Positions 37,926 to 49,700 of a DNA stretch of 64,000 bases are shown in pieces (positions within the stretch are counted from its first letter, which is position 1; every line of letters starts with the position of its first letter). Below the pieces are notes generated by a model. That model worked only from the letters and a program-made list of their open reading frames with translations. It made no database searches and was not told the DNA's origin. Position numbers and translations under genes: made by a program. The stretch covers positions 572,282 through 636,281 of the forward strand of contig JACDOX010000143.1 of the NCBI GenBank assembly GCA_014549065.1, written 5' to 3'. This DNA is from Cardinalis cardinalis. Lineage: Eukaryota; Chordata; Aves; Passeriformes; Cardinalidae.

Positions 37926-40900
37926 GAGTAGCTGGCTGCAGTGGGGCTGCCATTTCATTAGTCTCACTGGAATGCCCTTCAAAGCAGCTGATAGCTGTTA
38001 GTGNCAGATAGAGCTGTGGAAAAGGTCAATGTGTCAGCCCTTCATTATTTTAGTTCAGGAACACTCTATTATTCGTAAAATATCTGTGACATATTCTTCC
38101 CTCTCACTCTCCCTCATGGACAGAAACAAATGGGAAAACCACTTCAGAGCCAGGCAGAGGTGGTAGTACAGAAAAGGCAAAAGCACAAGCCTGCAAAGGA
38201 GATGGACTGGGGAGGAAAAACACACAGGCAAGAGAGGCACCAGCCCAACTGCCCTGCTTAAAGTTATCAGTCAGAGGNTGAGTGGTAGATTGAAATAGTT
38301 GAAGAAAGTGGGACAAACATACTTTCATATGATGGGTTAACTCCTGCTGCTCCTCACACACACACCTGTTTGCCACAAAACACTTCTTTCTCTCTCCCCA
38401 ATTGTCTTCTGCTCCTGGTCTGAGTCTCAGGGGGCAATGGAGACACCCTAATTCTGGGGAATCCCCAAACGTGGTATGGAGAGGTGGGAACCTGCCTGCT
38501 TTAACCCTCTTCTGCAGCAGATTGGCTGCTCTTGTGGAGCAGGACAGCTGAGCACTGGTGTGTGGTCCCCAGAATCTGCTGCCCCCCAGCTGGACTGAGA
38601 ACAAGGGTCAGAATCAGCTTTACATTGTTACCTCCTTGGTCNCTGGCATACGTCTGCATATCTAGTTATGGCTGTGAAAAACACATTTTTTTTAACACCA
38701 AATGAGCATGCTCTTCCTCCAGTTCAGTTCTTTGCTGATATTGTATGTTCCCTCACATTGAAATCACCAATATTGGATTTTGGCTTTCTGCTGGGAACCT
38801 GACTCAGCAGGCACAGACCAATTTTTCTGCTCTCCCTCTTAGTTTATCTTGTTTCAGGCCTCACTGATTGGGAATTCTCCTTTGATTTCAGAACCTCAGC
38901 CCAGTCTTCACACTCCACTAGCTACCCTTGTATTTCTAGTCTCAACCAATTCCCTGTCTATTAGGATATTTTTCAGCTTTTTACACCATTTCATGCAAAC
39001 AAGTACCTGAATAATTTGACAATTTCATTGCTGGCATTCACAGAGGTCAAACTCACTCACCTATTACAAGCTGTTGTAACCTGAGAAACAGGATGGCTTG
39101 ACAGAACCTAACACAACCACTTCTCTTTAATACTTGCATTTTTTAATGACATCCAGCCTCACCACTGCTTCACTCCACAGCTTCCTTGGGCTTGGAATCA
39201 GCTCCTCCTGGAATGAAAGAAGTAACAACACGATCATTACAACTACAAACACCAAAAGCAGAAAATAAACTGCAGCTCCTTTGAAGCACTGTGAAGTTTC
39301 GGGTTGCTTTTGTGTGTATTTGTACAATATAATTAGTAGCCTGTATGCCCCAAATAATGTGTTACTGTCAGGAAAAAAGACAAGAGTTACAAAAAGAGCT
39401 GCACTACAGAAATAAATAAAGCAAAGGTTCACATTACTCCAGTGATCACTGCATGTTAAACAGATTTTTTCAGTTTACCAGACACATTTGGTCCATCTTA
39501 TAAATAAATCACTGAAATAATAAACAAGCTGCTTTTCTATTCCTAATAGGCTTTAAAAACCCACACTTTCTTTCTGAAACAAAGTGATCCTTAAATGATG
39601 CTAATGGCATCCTTTTATTGATCTCCTGTGTTCACTTACCCTGCTATTTTTTTTTCTTCACATTTCTTATTGCAGAGAAATAATTGCCATCTTACCCAGC
39701 ATGAGAATTGCTGTTTTGTTTAAGTTCTTTTAAACAACAGCAACCCTTTCATAGCTTCTCATTTTTCTAAAACTATTTGTCTTAAGCCAGTGCCAGGTAC
39801 CCTTGAAAAGGTTTATTTTGCCACAAGATGGGCAAAAGAACTTTAGGAAACATCCACAGGCATGAAGGGCTTGATTTAAAATCATGTGAATCTGAGAGGA
39901 TGATTTCATAATCTATCAAATATTCTCAAATATTTTCTACCTGAACTCTTCAAGTGTCACTGTCTCTAAGTATTTTTCTACTTTTACATTTCAAAGTTAC
40001 CTTTCATTACCAGTTTTTTTATTCTAGTATTTTCAATGTTTTGGGTTTATTGTGGTTTTGGTTTTTTTTTTTTAATGTATAGCTTTAGATCTGTCTAAGT
40101 TGCCAAGTTATTAAAATAATTACCAGTAATGACAATAACAAATGGCTGGCCTAGACTTGAAGTGAGCACAGGAACTATTTATTTANCAATTACAAGGCTG
40201 CATTTCCTGGTTGACAAGACCAGTGCAGCAGACATGCTGCAAGGGAAGACAATTTTCACTGCCAAACTAGGGAAAAAATGATGATGAAACATATTTTTAT
40301 TTTTCAATTAATATAAAGAAGTTTCAAGCACATAGAAAGTGTTCTGTTTCAGAACATTTTGAGTGTGGACATTGGGTTCTTTCTCACTTCATTCAAATCC
40401 TTTTTCTTCATTCTTACCACAGAGAAAAACAGACCAAAATCTCAGATTCAAATGATTGCTAACTTATGCCAGAAATCTGCTCCAAGCTTTNCAAAAGATC
40501 TCTCTGCCATTCAGGGAGAGTCCCAATCTTACATTCTGACACCCTCAGTTTAGTGATATTTGCCACAAGCCAGGAGAGTCTCTGTAGGGATGTGAACCTT
40601 GGTTTTTTTCTGGCATCTCCATCACCTTTCTCTGCTGGGGGCTCACATCTGCTGGGTTTGGCCCAAAGAAAGTGTCAGCCAAAAAGCTGTGTGGGCATAC
40701 AAGGTAGAGGTGGGAAAAGATAAAATTCATCCCATGGGCAAGCCACAGGTACTATTAAAAATGTCCATCTTGGCATAAAACCTCAAGGGAATGTGACCAA
40801 CCACTCAAGCAATATTTATCAGCTTCAACTGCTCCAGGAAAAGACAGCTCAATGAGCAAATTAGCCCAATATACACTGAGGTGAGTTTCATTTTGTAAGC

Positions 40901-42129
40901 TTTGCAGTCTAAGAGAGAAGACAAAACAANTTGCATCTGTGTTTTCATTTGGGACCAGGCCAGTTTATAAAGCAGAATTGAAGGCATATGTAGTTCTCTG
41001 CTTCCTTTTCCCTTTCTCTCACTCCCTCCCCCATTCATAAGAGTTTTCAGGCTCTCCTTTTGTTCCACTGCTATAAAATCCCCAAACAATTGCCAGGTCA
41101 AATCTGATCCTTCTTTCTTTCATTAGTGCAGCAGCTGGTCCTTGCCTCTTAAAATTCCTTTACTGTCAGCTGACAAGTGCTGTCCCATTTGAAGAATTTC
41201 TGATGTGACTTTCAGTTCCAGCCCTTTGCTGCTCTCAATCTCCCTTTAAAGGCTTGGTGGGCCCACAAAAAGGACAGAGATTCAAATGTTCTCAGATAAT
41301 GTTCAGATCTGGAAAAAAACATCTTTAGACTCCCTCTCCTGATGGGTGAAATGAAAACATGAATTCGGNAAAGAAAGAAAAAAACCAACAGAAGAGATGC
41401 CTGCTGTTTCTCACAGAAATTTAGATGCTGACTTATATGCGTTTCCCAGTAGAAACTCCATGTTGCTTCAAAAAAACCTGCAAGCAAACAAGCTCACAAC
41501 AACTGTACATTTATGTGGTATTTTTCAGATGCAGCAAAAGGCTTGAATTCCTGCACGCTTCTCAGCAGGGTAAAGAATAATAGAAATAATAATAATAATA
41601 CCTGACAACCTTTTTAGACGTCTTGGAAGACAGAGCCATTGTCATCTCCTGGTCATAAGNGGCACTTNTTTAGATATTTTCCTAACAGTTTANAGTTTAC
41701 TAGAAGGACTGATTGTTCAACACAGACCTCACTTCTTAATGGAATGTCCAAAANGAACATGGAATAAAGGCAAAAAAGCAATAAAACCATTATAAAACTA
41801 TTTTTTAAAGCCCTAAATCTATTAAATAGNGACAAAGAACCTACAAGTAACTCTTGCCAGTTATTGTAGATATGGCTGAGGTAGATTATCCAAAATAGTA
41901 AAGGGCATAGCTNCAACTGTAACTTAATTTTTAACATTAAAAACGAGCCTCTGATGAGATTACAGAGCAAATTTGAGCTTACCAGGTGCCAAGAAGCTGA
42001 GGAGCACTTTTCCTCACTGCACTCCTGGAGCNCTGTCACAGCCCACACTGCAGTCAAGACAGCCACGACACACAGGGAGCCATCACACAACATCAGAAAG
42101 CTGCAACCCACACACAGTAACACCATTCC
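37926..42129. other. Non-coding stretch, no gene seen
   Basis: About 4.2 kb without a recognisable gene. A 166-codon minus-strand frame (38104-38604, one ambiguous codon) and a 101-codon hydrophobic minus-strand frame (39127-39432) show no known domain. The latter has two leucine/valine-rich segments that could look like membrane spans, but AT-rich DNA gives these freely. A T-run at about 40059 and the AAT microsatellite listed separately are the only simple repeats. Confidence 0.6.
41585..41600. repeat. Short (AAT)n microsatellite
   Basis: Five uninterrupted AAT units plus one base. It is short and probably not very variable. Confidence 0.75.
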
Positions 42130-42420
42130 ACTCCAGAAAGCTGCAGCAGCTGCCCTCCCTGTCCCTCAGCCCAGCCTTTTGTGCCCTCTGTGCCCGGTCA
42201 GTGCCCCTGGCACTCCATGGCTCGTTCCCTTCAATGCTGCTCACCTGTGCTGCACAGCTGGAGCCAATGGGGGATGATTGGGCACAGCTGGGGCCAATGG
42301 GGGATGATTGGGCACAGCCCACCCCAATCACCACTGACTCTGTGCCTGCAATGCTCCTCTTTTTTTATTTTTAAATAAATGCTATGCCTACTATTTTTCT
42401 ACAGGGCCCTTGCAGAAGAG
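42130..42420 (+). mobile_element. Probable LTR fragment with tandem CCAAT enhancer
   Basis: The segment has the architecture of a retroviral LTR U3-R region. A GC-rich stretch leads into a 30-bp unit, GCACAGCTGG(A/G)GCCAATGGG and so on, repeated at 42252 and 42282 with a third start at 42312. Each full unit holds a CCAAT box. About 60 bases later comes a T-rich stretch and the polyadenylation signal AATAAA (42374-42379). Bird endogenous-retrovirus LTRs often carry CCAAT-containing tandem U3 repeats like this. I could not fix the TG...CA ends or a target-site duplication. A possible start at TGTCACAGCCCAC (42034) is unproven, so the limits are approximate and the class is inferred. Confidence 0.4.
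42252..42320. repeat. 30-bp tandem repeat with CCAAT boxes
   Basis: Two full copies and one partial copy with a 30-base period (starts 42252, 42282, 42312). The two full copies differ at one base (GGAGCC versus GGGGCC). High identity implies a young duplication or recent element activity. It lies inside the probable LTR fragment. Confidence 0.8.
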
Positions 42421-42610
42421 ATAGCAAATATGGTACATGTACCTCTTCTGTAGGTTCCACTAACTCTGGAATGCATCCATGTACTGACCTTAATTCACTC
42501 TCTAAACTTACATGTCATTAAAATCTTTATATTTACATTTATAGAATATTGACAATATTAATGACGTACAAGAATAAGCTAAAGGCCAAACACCAAGATA
42601 TCAGCAAAAT

Positions 42611-42790
42611 CAACAGCTATACAATTCCACCAATAGCTATACAATATTTTAACAATATCAATAATTATACAGCTATATAATTCCAAGTTACAATCCTTTT
42701 ACAATTGTTAAAGGAAAACAAAAAATTAACAAAAAAATTGTTAATTAACAAAAAATTTAACAAAAATTTGTTAAATAAAATAACAGTGAG
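42611..42790. repeat. AT-rich repeat cluster with AGCTATA motifs
   Basis: AGCTATACAATTCCA, AGCTATACAATATT and AGCTATATAATTCCA occur at 42615, 42635 and 42671. After them comes an A/T block built on AACAAAAAATT and its complement, including the perfect 14-bp palindrome TTGTTAATTAACAA (42738-42751). It is low-complexity sequence with strong foldback potential. Confidence 0.6.
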
Positions 42791-42891
42791 ATCAGTANAG
42801 AATGGATAAAAGGCAAGCACAACCCTTTGTCTGCACAAAATGTAAATACATTTACAGAACTAGATCTAATGTGGATGATATGCAAAGACAA

Positions 42892-42980
42892 CTCTCTCTG
42901 TCACCTCACCCTACAGCCCAATCCCAAATCAGGGCTCTGTCTCTCTCTGTCACCTCACCCTACAGCCCAATCCCAAATCA
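42892..42980. repeat. 49-bp tandem duplication, nearly identical
   Basis: A 40-base block starting CTCTCTCTGTCACCTCACCC and ending CCCAATCCCAAATCA is present at 42892-42931 and again at 42941-42980 with no difference. The 9-base spacer GGGCTCTGT gives a 49-base period. The perfect identity indicates a very recent duplication. The array falls in a 125-codon plus-strand frame (42802-43179) that I consider fortuitous. Confidence 0.85.
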
Positions 42981-45900
42981 CATCGAGATCACCAGAGCAC
43001 AGTACCCGGGATGGAAACCAAAGGGAGCTCTCAAATATCCTGACTCTTTCTCATGGGATTTCTGTCTGCCGCATATTTTAGACAGCTCAAAACCTAAGTT
43101 AGAACTTTCCTCAGCTCTAGCCTGTTGCAGGAGTGAGTCTGTACTGGCACACCCCTGTCTTGCCTTCCTAAGGACGTGAATTCTGGCTCTTTCAGAGGTT
43201 CTCTGCAGGGTGTCTTTGCACTGTCCAGGAGCAGACTTTTGGTAGCCACTTTTATTTTACTTCAGTCTTTTCACACAGTGTAAAGGGACAAAAAACCTAT
43301 CAGTTGGTTTTTAAAAGCTGCTTCAGAGTATATTCAGATGGGATAAAAAGTCAGAGGATCCAAAATCATTATTGACCATGGGTTATCCCCAAACCCACTG
43401 GGACACGTGCAACAGCAGAATTCACTGACTTTGGTGAGCTTTGGTTCAGGTCCCACACACCCCTTTAATGATATTTACTATTTCAAAGTATTACAGCTAT
43501 TTCAGCAGATGCCCAGCATCTGTGGGCTTGATGGGGTGNTAATCCTATTACAAGGTGATGATTGGGAGCCTATAGCTGATACTTCCAGATGGTTTCTGGA
43601 AGGACTCTGAGACCACATATGCTCAAAGAGAGGAGAAGGAATGTTTGGAGAGCNGTCTGGGTGTGAGAGTTTCAGGAGGTATTTGCAGAGTTTTGAGAGT
43701 TTCCGCCTAGCTGGGGACCACAAACCCTACATACATTAAACAGCAGATATTCACAGAGCTCTTGGAAGCTTGGGAGACTTTACCCAGACCTGTTAATATT
43801 CCCACTGGAATGTGTCAGAGACCCCAACAGCTCTTGGCATGGTGCACTTGGCAATCAGCCACTCAGACTCCTTTGCTTCTAGGAAAGTGTGGAGACCTTG
43901 TATTCATTTTCCCAGCCTTTCATCAGAGTGGAAGGTTCAGGTGACTTCATTCCTTCCACTCTGGCGCTGTGGATNCGTGGGGGCCACAGCAAGGATGTTG
44001 CTAATTTCCTGGTCCTGGTTAACTAGAATATGCTAATCATCATCCACAAGGACTTCCAAAAATTGCACAACTTCCTAGCTCGAAGCCCTCACAAAATATT
44101 CCTAATAAAAGAAAGGAACAGCCGTTAATCACTGTTCCTGCAAGTTGTTGTGAAATTTCACAAGATTTGATAACTGTCGAGGCTCCAGCTGCTGGAGTTT
44201 GTGCAAGAATCTCAGCTCCAGGCTGGACTCAGTGCCTGCCNCCAGGAGCAAGGGAAAGGTGTGAACTAGAGGATCAGGAAACATTCCAATGTTAGCAAAC
44301 CAGAATGCAAACATTTACCGACAGTGGCTCTTTGCAGTGTAGATCACAGTGAGAAGTTTGTTTGCTCGCACGTGCTCAGTCTTTTGCAANGCTCAAACAC
44401 ACAGGCCAGCAAAGGCAAAGTAAAGCAAACACGATATTTGAGCAAGTTATCAGCAGTGTTACTCTGTATCTATCACTCTCACACCTCTTTCAACTGTATC
44501 AACAATGTTTCATAATTAGATGGTCAGTCAAATACATCCTTACCTGACAGGAAAAATACCAGCACTGGGAACAGGGAAAAAGAGCCATTTTCAGTCAAGG
44601 AACTCCCACAATAACTCAGTAGGGCTCAGTTGAAGCTTGCTAGGATCAGATGTAAGGGCTTTGAAATTGGATGTGTGAAAGTAGTCCAATGCTCAAATAA
44701 GTGAGAATCATTTTCCACCACAGGTGTCCTTGACTGAAAGGGAAATTTTACTGCTCTCCTTTCACTGAAGTATCACATATCAGCTCTGGTGTCTGAACCA
44801 ACACCATTTTTCTAGGGGTATCTCTGAAATATTTCTCCATTCCACATTTTTTGTAACCAAGATGCAGAAAGAACATGTATGTTCTTGAGTAAACAACAAA
44901 GCCTAGAAAAATAGTTTAAAATAGCCTTTGAGTGTTGTGTCCTGTGCTGCTCTTAGAGACATTGCCGTATATATCAACTGGGAGAGATACCAGAGGTACC
45001 TTTCCTCACTAGTGAGGGTGTGTGTAACAGAATAACCACGGGTAGAAAGTTATGGTCACCAAAACTACACCAGAAACCACCTCTGATAATATTATCCTCG
45101 GCATGTTGTGTGGGAGCTGATATTTTTAAAGAGAAGTGAGTAGTCATTCCTGGTAGGTACTATTGACCTTTGAGTCTTAGTAAACAGTCTCAGTATTTTT
45201 TTCCCTGCTCAGAGTCCAGTGACATGTTTTGTCCTTTTGTTCTTTCATGTTTTGTTCATAGGTTACCACACTGATGCTTGTTCCTTCAGATGAGAGCTCA
45301 GTTTTATAAGAATAGGTCTCAGCCTTGAGACTAAACACGCTCATTCAGAGCCCTGAATATATTTAATTTTGAGAAACACTGTGGAATTCTAAAGGTATCT
45401 GTGCCACTAATCTTGTTGCAGAATCAGTCCCTTTGGGGATAGGCTGAAAGGAACAGCAAACTTTATCCTGCTGCACTTTGCCAAGAATCCCACTTTTTAT
45501 AAGTCTTAAAATGTTGTGGTCTAGAAACCAGCTCTTCATTACTGGTGCATTGTAAAATATTTTGAGTTCTGCTTTTGCCAATAGGAGCCTTTTCAAGCTT
45601 CCATTACTGCTCACTGCTCACCAGTTGTTCCAAGATCGCTCAGGGCAGGGATTTTTCTGTTACTATTGTGTTTTTTCCTCTTCTGTCATGCCAAGTCTCA
45701 AAACACCCTCCAGATTCATCAATATTTTAAATATCAAAGTACCTGGTAAAAACAGCTTCTGATTTGGTTGACAGAGAAATTAATGGAAGGTTTCCTGGCA
45801 GTTTCAGCAGGAGAAAGATCAGACTTCTCTGATGCTTGAGAAACTGTCAGCCTTTCAGGTAACATGTGGGCTCCATTTCTAATCAGATTTGTAGAGCTCA

Positions 45901-46491
45901 AAGAAGGGCAGAACATTTCTTCACAGAACTTGACTACTGATTTGGACATTAAGANGACTGACTGTACACCATTCTTCCAAGAATGCTGCAAAGGAAATGA
46001 AGNTTTATCCTTGATTTCCATCTCACCCCATCTGCTGAGGCTGAAATCTCCCTAGAAGTACATGGTTAAGAGGTACAAGAGGCTGAAAGGGGATGTGCAC
46101 TCAGCTTTTGGATTGCTGCTCCTCTGAGCAGTTTTAAAANCCTCTTAGGACAGGACTGGAAGTGCCAGCGATGTTATCAACAGCAAATATGTTAAAACTA
46201 ATGAAAAAAGCCTGCTGAAGGCAAGCCTAACAGGAAAACAGATGGACAAACCAATGCAAGCCTCATATTCTCTCCCCAGAGTGGTCTGGATGTGAGTATA
46301 TAGATTTTAGTTGCAAACGGTCATCTGCTCTTTGCTGGAGTTACACTCTCATAGTGGGAGGGACTGAAAGGGTGTTGGTATTCACCTGCATCACAGCAAA
46401 GCAGGCCAAATCCTTCATTTCCTCAGTGTGCATGGGGGGAAACTGGGACAAAATATGTTGTTAGACCCTCTGCCTCCCAGACTTAGACTTG
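42981..46491. other. Non-coding stretch, no gene seen
   Basis: No recognisable frame, RNA gene or named repeat. A perfect 12-bp-stem foldback at 43924-43963 is listed separately. Several short frames of 60 to 95 codons lack any family signature. Confidence 0.6.
43924..43963. other. Perfect hairpin, 12-bp stem and 16-base loop
   Basis: CAGAGTGGAAGG (43924-43935) is followed after 16 bases by its exact reverse complement CCTTCCACTCTG (43952-43963). It does not extend further, so it is shorter than a typical microRNA precursor. It may be a structured RNA element or a chance foldback. Confidence 0.55.
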
Positions 46492-46775
46492 GTTGAATTT
46501 GCCTTGATGTAACCTCAAACTGCTTAGGTTCAGCAGACAAGAATCAGAGACCTTCCTGAAACTGGGAGCTGTTCACTTCTGTGGAGCCTCTGCTCATAAG
46601 ATGTTTGCCAGTAAAGTTGTTACCCTTAAAGAAAAAAGGTGAATATGAGAGGAAATAACAGANAATCACTCCATTGCCATTTTCCAGGACTCACAGGTAA
46701 ATGGTTCCTGTACCTTGGATCTGCTCAGGATATTTTCAGTGCTACAAGCAAGAAGAATCTCATTTTGGTNTCCAA
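46492..46775 (+). repeat. 284-bp duplicated segment, copy 1 (lipocalin-like peptide)
   Basis: The segment is about 88 to 90 per cent identical by eye to 52070-52353 in the same orientation. Similarity starts at GTT(G/A)AATTT and fades after CTCATTTTG...TCCAA. It contains an acceptor-like TTGCCATTTTCCAG (to 46687) followed by an open frame reading LTGKWFLYLGSAQDIFSATS and on to a stop at 46903. The GKW and YxGSA pattern resembles the N-terminal G-x-W motif of lipocalins of the alpha-1-acid-glycoprotein kind, and an LRE-Y like phrase (ILREDY) follows at a comparable spacing. No other exon, signal peptide or cysteine pair was found. It could equally be an unnamed interspersed repeat. Note that ACAGGTAAAT inside it also looks like a splice donor. 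Confidence 0.5.
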
Positions 46776-49700
46776 ATCACTTGGTGATAGCCAACACATA
46801 CTGAGAGAGGATTACAAGGATCCTTCAGGCAAAGCAACAACTTTCACTGCAGGAAAACTCTATCTGCCTGCCTCAGGCAACATTGTCCTGGTTTGGAAGG
46901 AATGACTTTGAGATCCATGGCCAGGACAAATACACAAGGGAAAAATTTGCTCTGTTTTTAAGACATAACTATCTAGCTGCAAGTTTATAAAGACTATATA
47001 TAGTACGTGGACAGATGGATGGATGCATTTATTGNGGTAAGTCATACCACTGGCTATTCTCTATGGAGCAAAGTAAAGTCTTTCAAACTTTCAATTATTA
47101 TAAAATCAAAGCCACACAGTTATCCATTTGCATTCCTTTTTNTCATGTATTCATAAAAGATACCTCTCTGAAAGCATTTAGATATTCCAAAAGATGTGCT
47201 CCTTTCAAAGAATCCCTCAAAATTTTGTGTCCATGGTGAATAAACACTTCTCTAGCAGTTGCCATTTTCTACCAAGTTCTTGACATAAGAGAACAGCACC
47301 TATCAGGCTAACTTTGCCTGTGAGCACAGTGAGAGGTTTCCACAGCCGTTCACAGCATTGGAGAGCAAAGTGAGCATTTATTTGTTTGCACACAGGCATT
47401 TTATCTCCCTGTACCTTGAGCTCAAGGGCTTCAGGAGATTTGCCAGTTACAGTGCAGGATTCTAGTCCAGGGGAAAAAAAAAATCTCTGCTCTGTGTTCC
47501 TGTAAACATATGAGCAAGCACAGCNTTTATTGTGTGGTGCAGTCCCTGAAGCAGTGAGGTTCTGCAAACAGCTCATGCAAAGCATCCCTGAGATGTTCTC
47601 AGACAGAACAAACCCCACTGCTGTATAATTGAACAGTTGGTCCGAATCTTCCTCAGTAGACCAAGTAATTTCAAATGTTCAAGTAACTTTGCAAATACAA
47701 GTTTTGCAGAAATGTTATTTTAATTTCCCATAGGTACTTAAAATTAATTTGCATGTACTTCTGGAAAACAAAATCCAATTGCTGCTTGGAAATCACAGGA
47801 AGCATTGAGGGCTGGAACAGAACAGCGCAACCAGTGGCTGAATTGACAATATATTTTCCAGAACTCTGTGTTCTTGCAAGCCAGTGAGAGACAAACATGA
47901 AGCTNAGGTATCAGTTAGGCTTCTTCAAATTCTGAAAGCAGAACTTAGTGAAAGGATACAGAAACTTCAGTAGCAGAGAGTACATTTGAACAAAATACAG
48001 AGCTCCGGGCTGGAAGNTGTCCTGTAAATGCTTCTTGAGCTGTATTTTGAGACAGCATCCAGTACAGGAAAATCACATTCCTAACTGTGAGCATCTAGTT
48101 GTTATAATGTGACATTTACTGCAATAGGATGGAATCTAATGGCATTCTTTATCAGACCGTACTCAGATTGAAAATACAGACCTTACTACACATGCTGTCA
48201 TCATTTCTAGAATAACTTGTGATCTACTGAACTTCTGCACACAAATTTAGAGTTTCTGGGACGAGCCTCCTAAGAAAGTAATTCCCAAGAATCAGATGCA
48301 GTGGCTACAGAGTGTAAGTGACTTCAGGAGCACGGGATGCATAACTGTGGTCACAGTTTTCCAGCCAGCCTCTTCATAAGCAGCCTTATTTCAACTTCAT
48401 ACTTTGATTCAAACAAAGCAAAAACAACACCTCACACACACAAAGAAAAAAAAGAGATGTTTCACCCAAACAAGAGGTACTTCCATGACTCTCAGCACAA
48501 AATTCTGCTCTAAGTCTAATGTAGCAATCCATTTTTCATAACCACCCTCACTGCACTTACATATAGGTCCCACATTCCATTTTTTCCTATGGGCAGGATT
48601 CAATCAGTTTTCCAGAACCAGTTTTCCAGACCAAACAGTCATCATTATGAGCTTAAAATTTCCTTCCAACAAATATTTTCTTTAGTTGCTTTCAGNGACC
48701 ATTGCAGTCAATCTCTATAATTCCATTTACAATGTAAGTAAGGGAAATTTAANGAATATATGGCATTATTCACTCCACACAAACCTCAGATAGAGCTGGA
48801 GTTAATTTTTAGCTGCAGAAGTCTAGTCTAGTAACTTTCTTTGCCAGNTATGAGAACATGAACTTCATAAAATCAAGCATACAACAGTTGTTACTCAAAA
48901 GTCAATTTTAACAACAGTTACCACAACACAGGGCCCATGAAAAACAGGGCTTTTGGATTTCTGTGACATGGACAAATGCATGTAAGGACAGGATTTTAAA
49001 GTTCAAACCTNAAACAATGCCTTTATTCAAACCTGTGCCTGTGCCCCTGGAAAAATACCTGCAGGTTCTTTCTTCAAAGTATAAAACTCATTTTTGCATA
49101 AAATGGCTAATAAATAACAAATAACATTTGTGAAATTATTTCCAAAATAATTTTATTATTGTGAAGATTATTTCCAAAATGTTAATTCAGATGTTTCAAC
49201 ATCTGAAGTCAGATGTGAAATGTGTGATACCTGATAAATTGAAGCTACAGCTAACTCAACTCTTTTTAACTGAAGTACCAACATCTTGAAAATAGAAGGA
49301 CTTGTTAAAAAGAAGTTTCCTACAAACCACAAGCCTGAACATTGTAGGTAAAATCTACNTGGAATTTATTACAGTGCATTGGGCATATGCATTGTGGCAA
49401 AGAAGCTTAAAGCTTGTCATTTGGTAAAGCTCTAAACAAGAAATTAATGGCATTTTAGAACAGCAAACCAGGACAGAAACATCTGCAAAGAGATGATTAA
49501 ACCTCACCTGGTTTATAGAAAATCTTGAGTGTCCAGAGTGCTGCTAGGAACTGGGGCAAACTTATCACAAATTCTCTTTTACTGCACATCATGGCCTCTG
49601 AACCGTGCTGTCCACCAGGGATAACAGCCATCCAAATTGGAATTGAGGAGTAATTTGATAGTTGCTCTGAAATTTTGAAGAAAACTCTGAATAAATACTT

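Noticed and set aside
39127..39432. 101-codon minus-strand frame with two membrane-like hydrophobic runs
   Set aside because: T-rich codons give Leu, Val and Phe runs by composition; no supporting gene structure.
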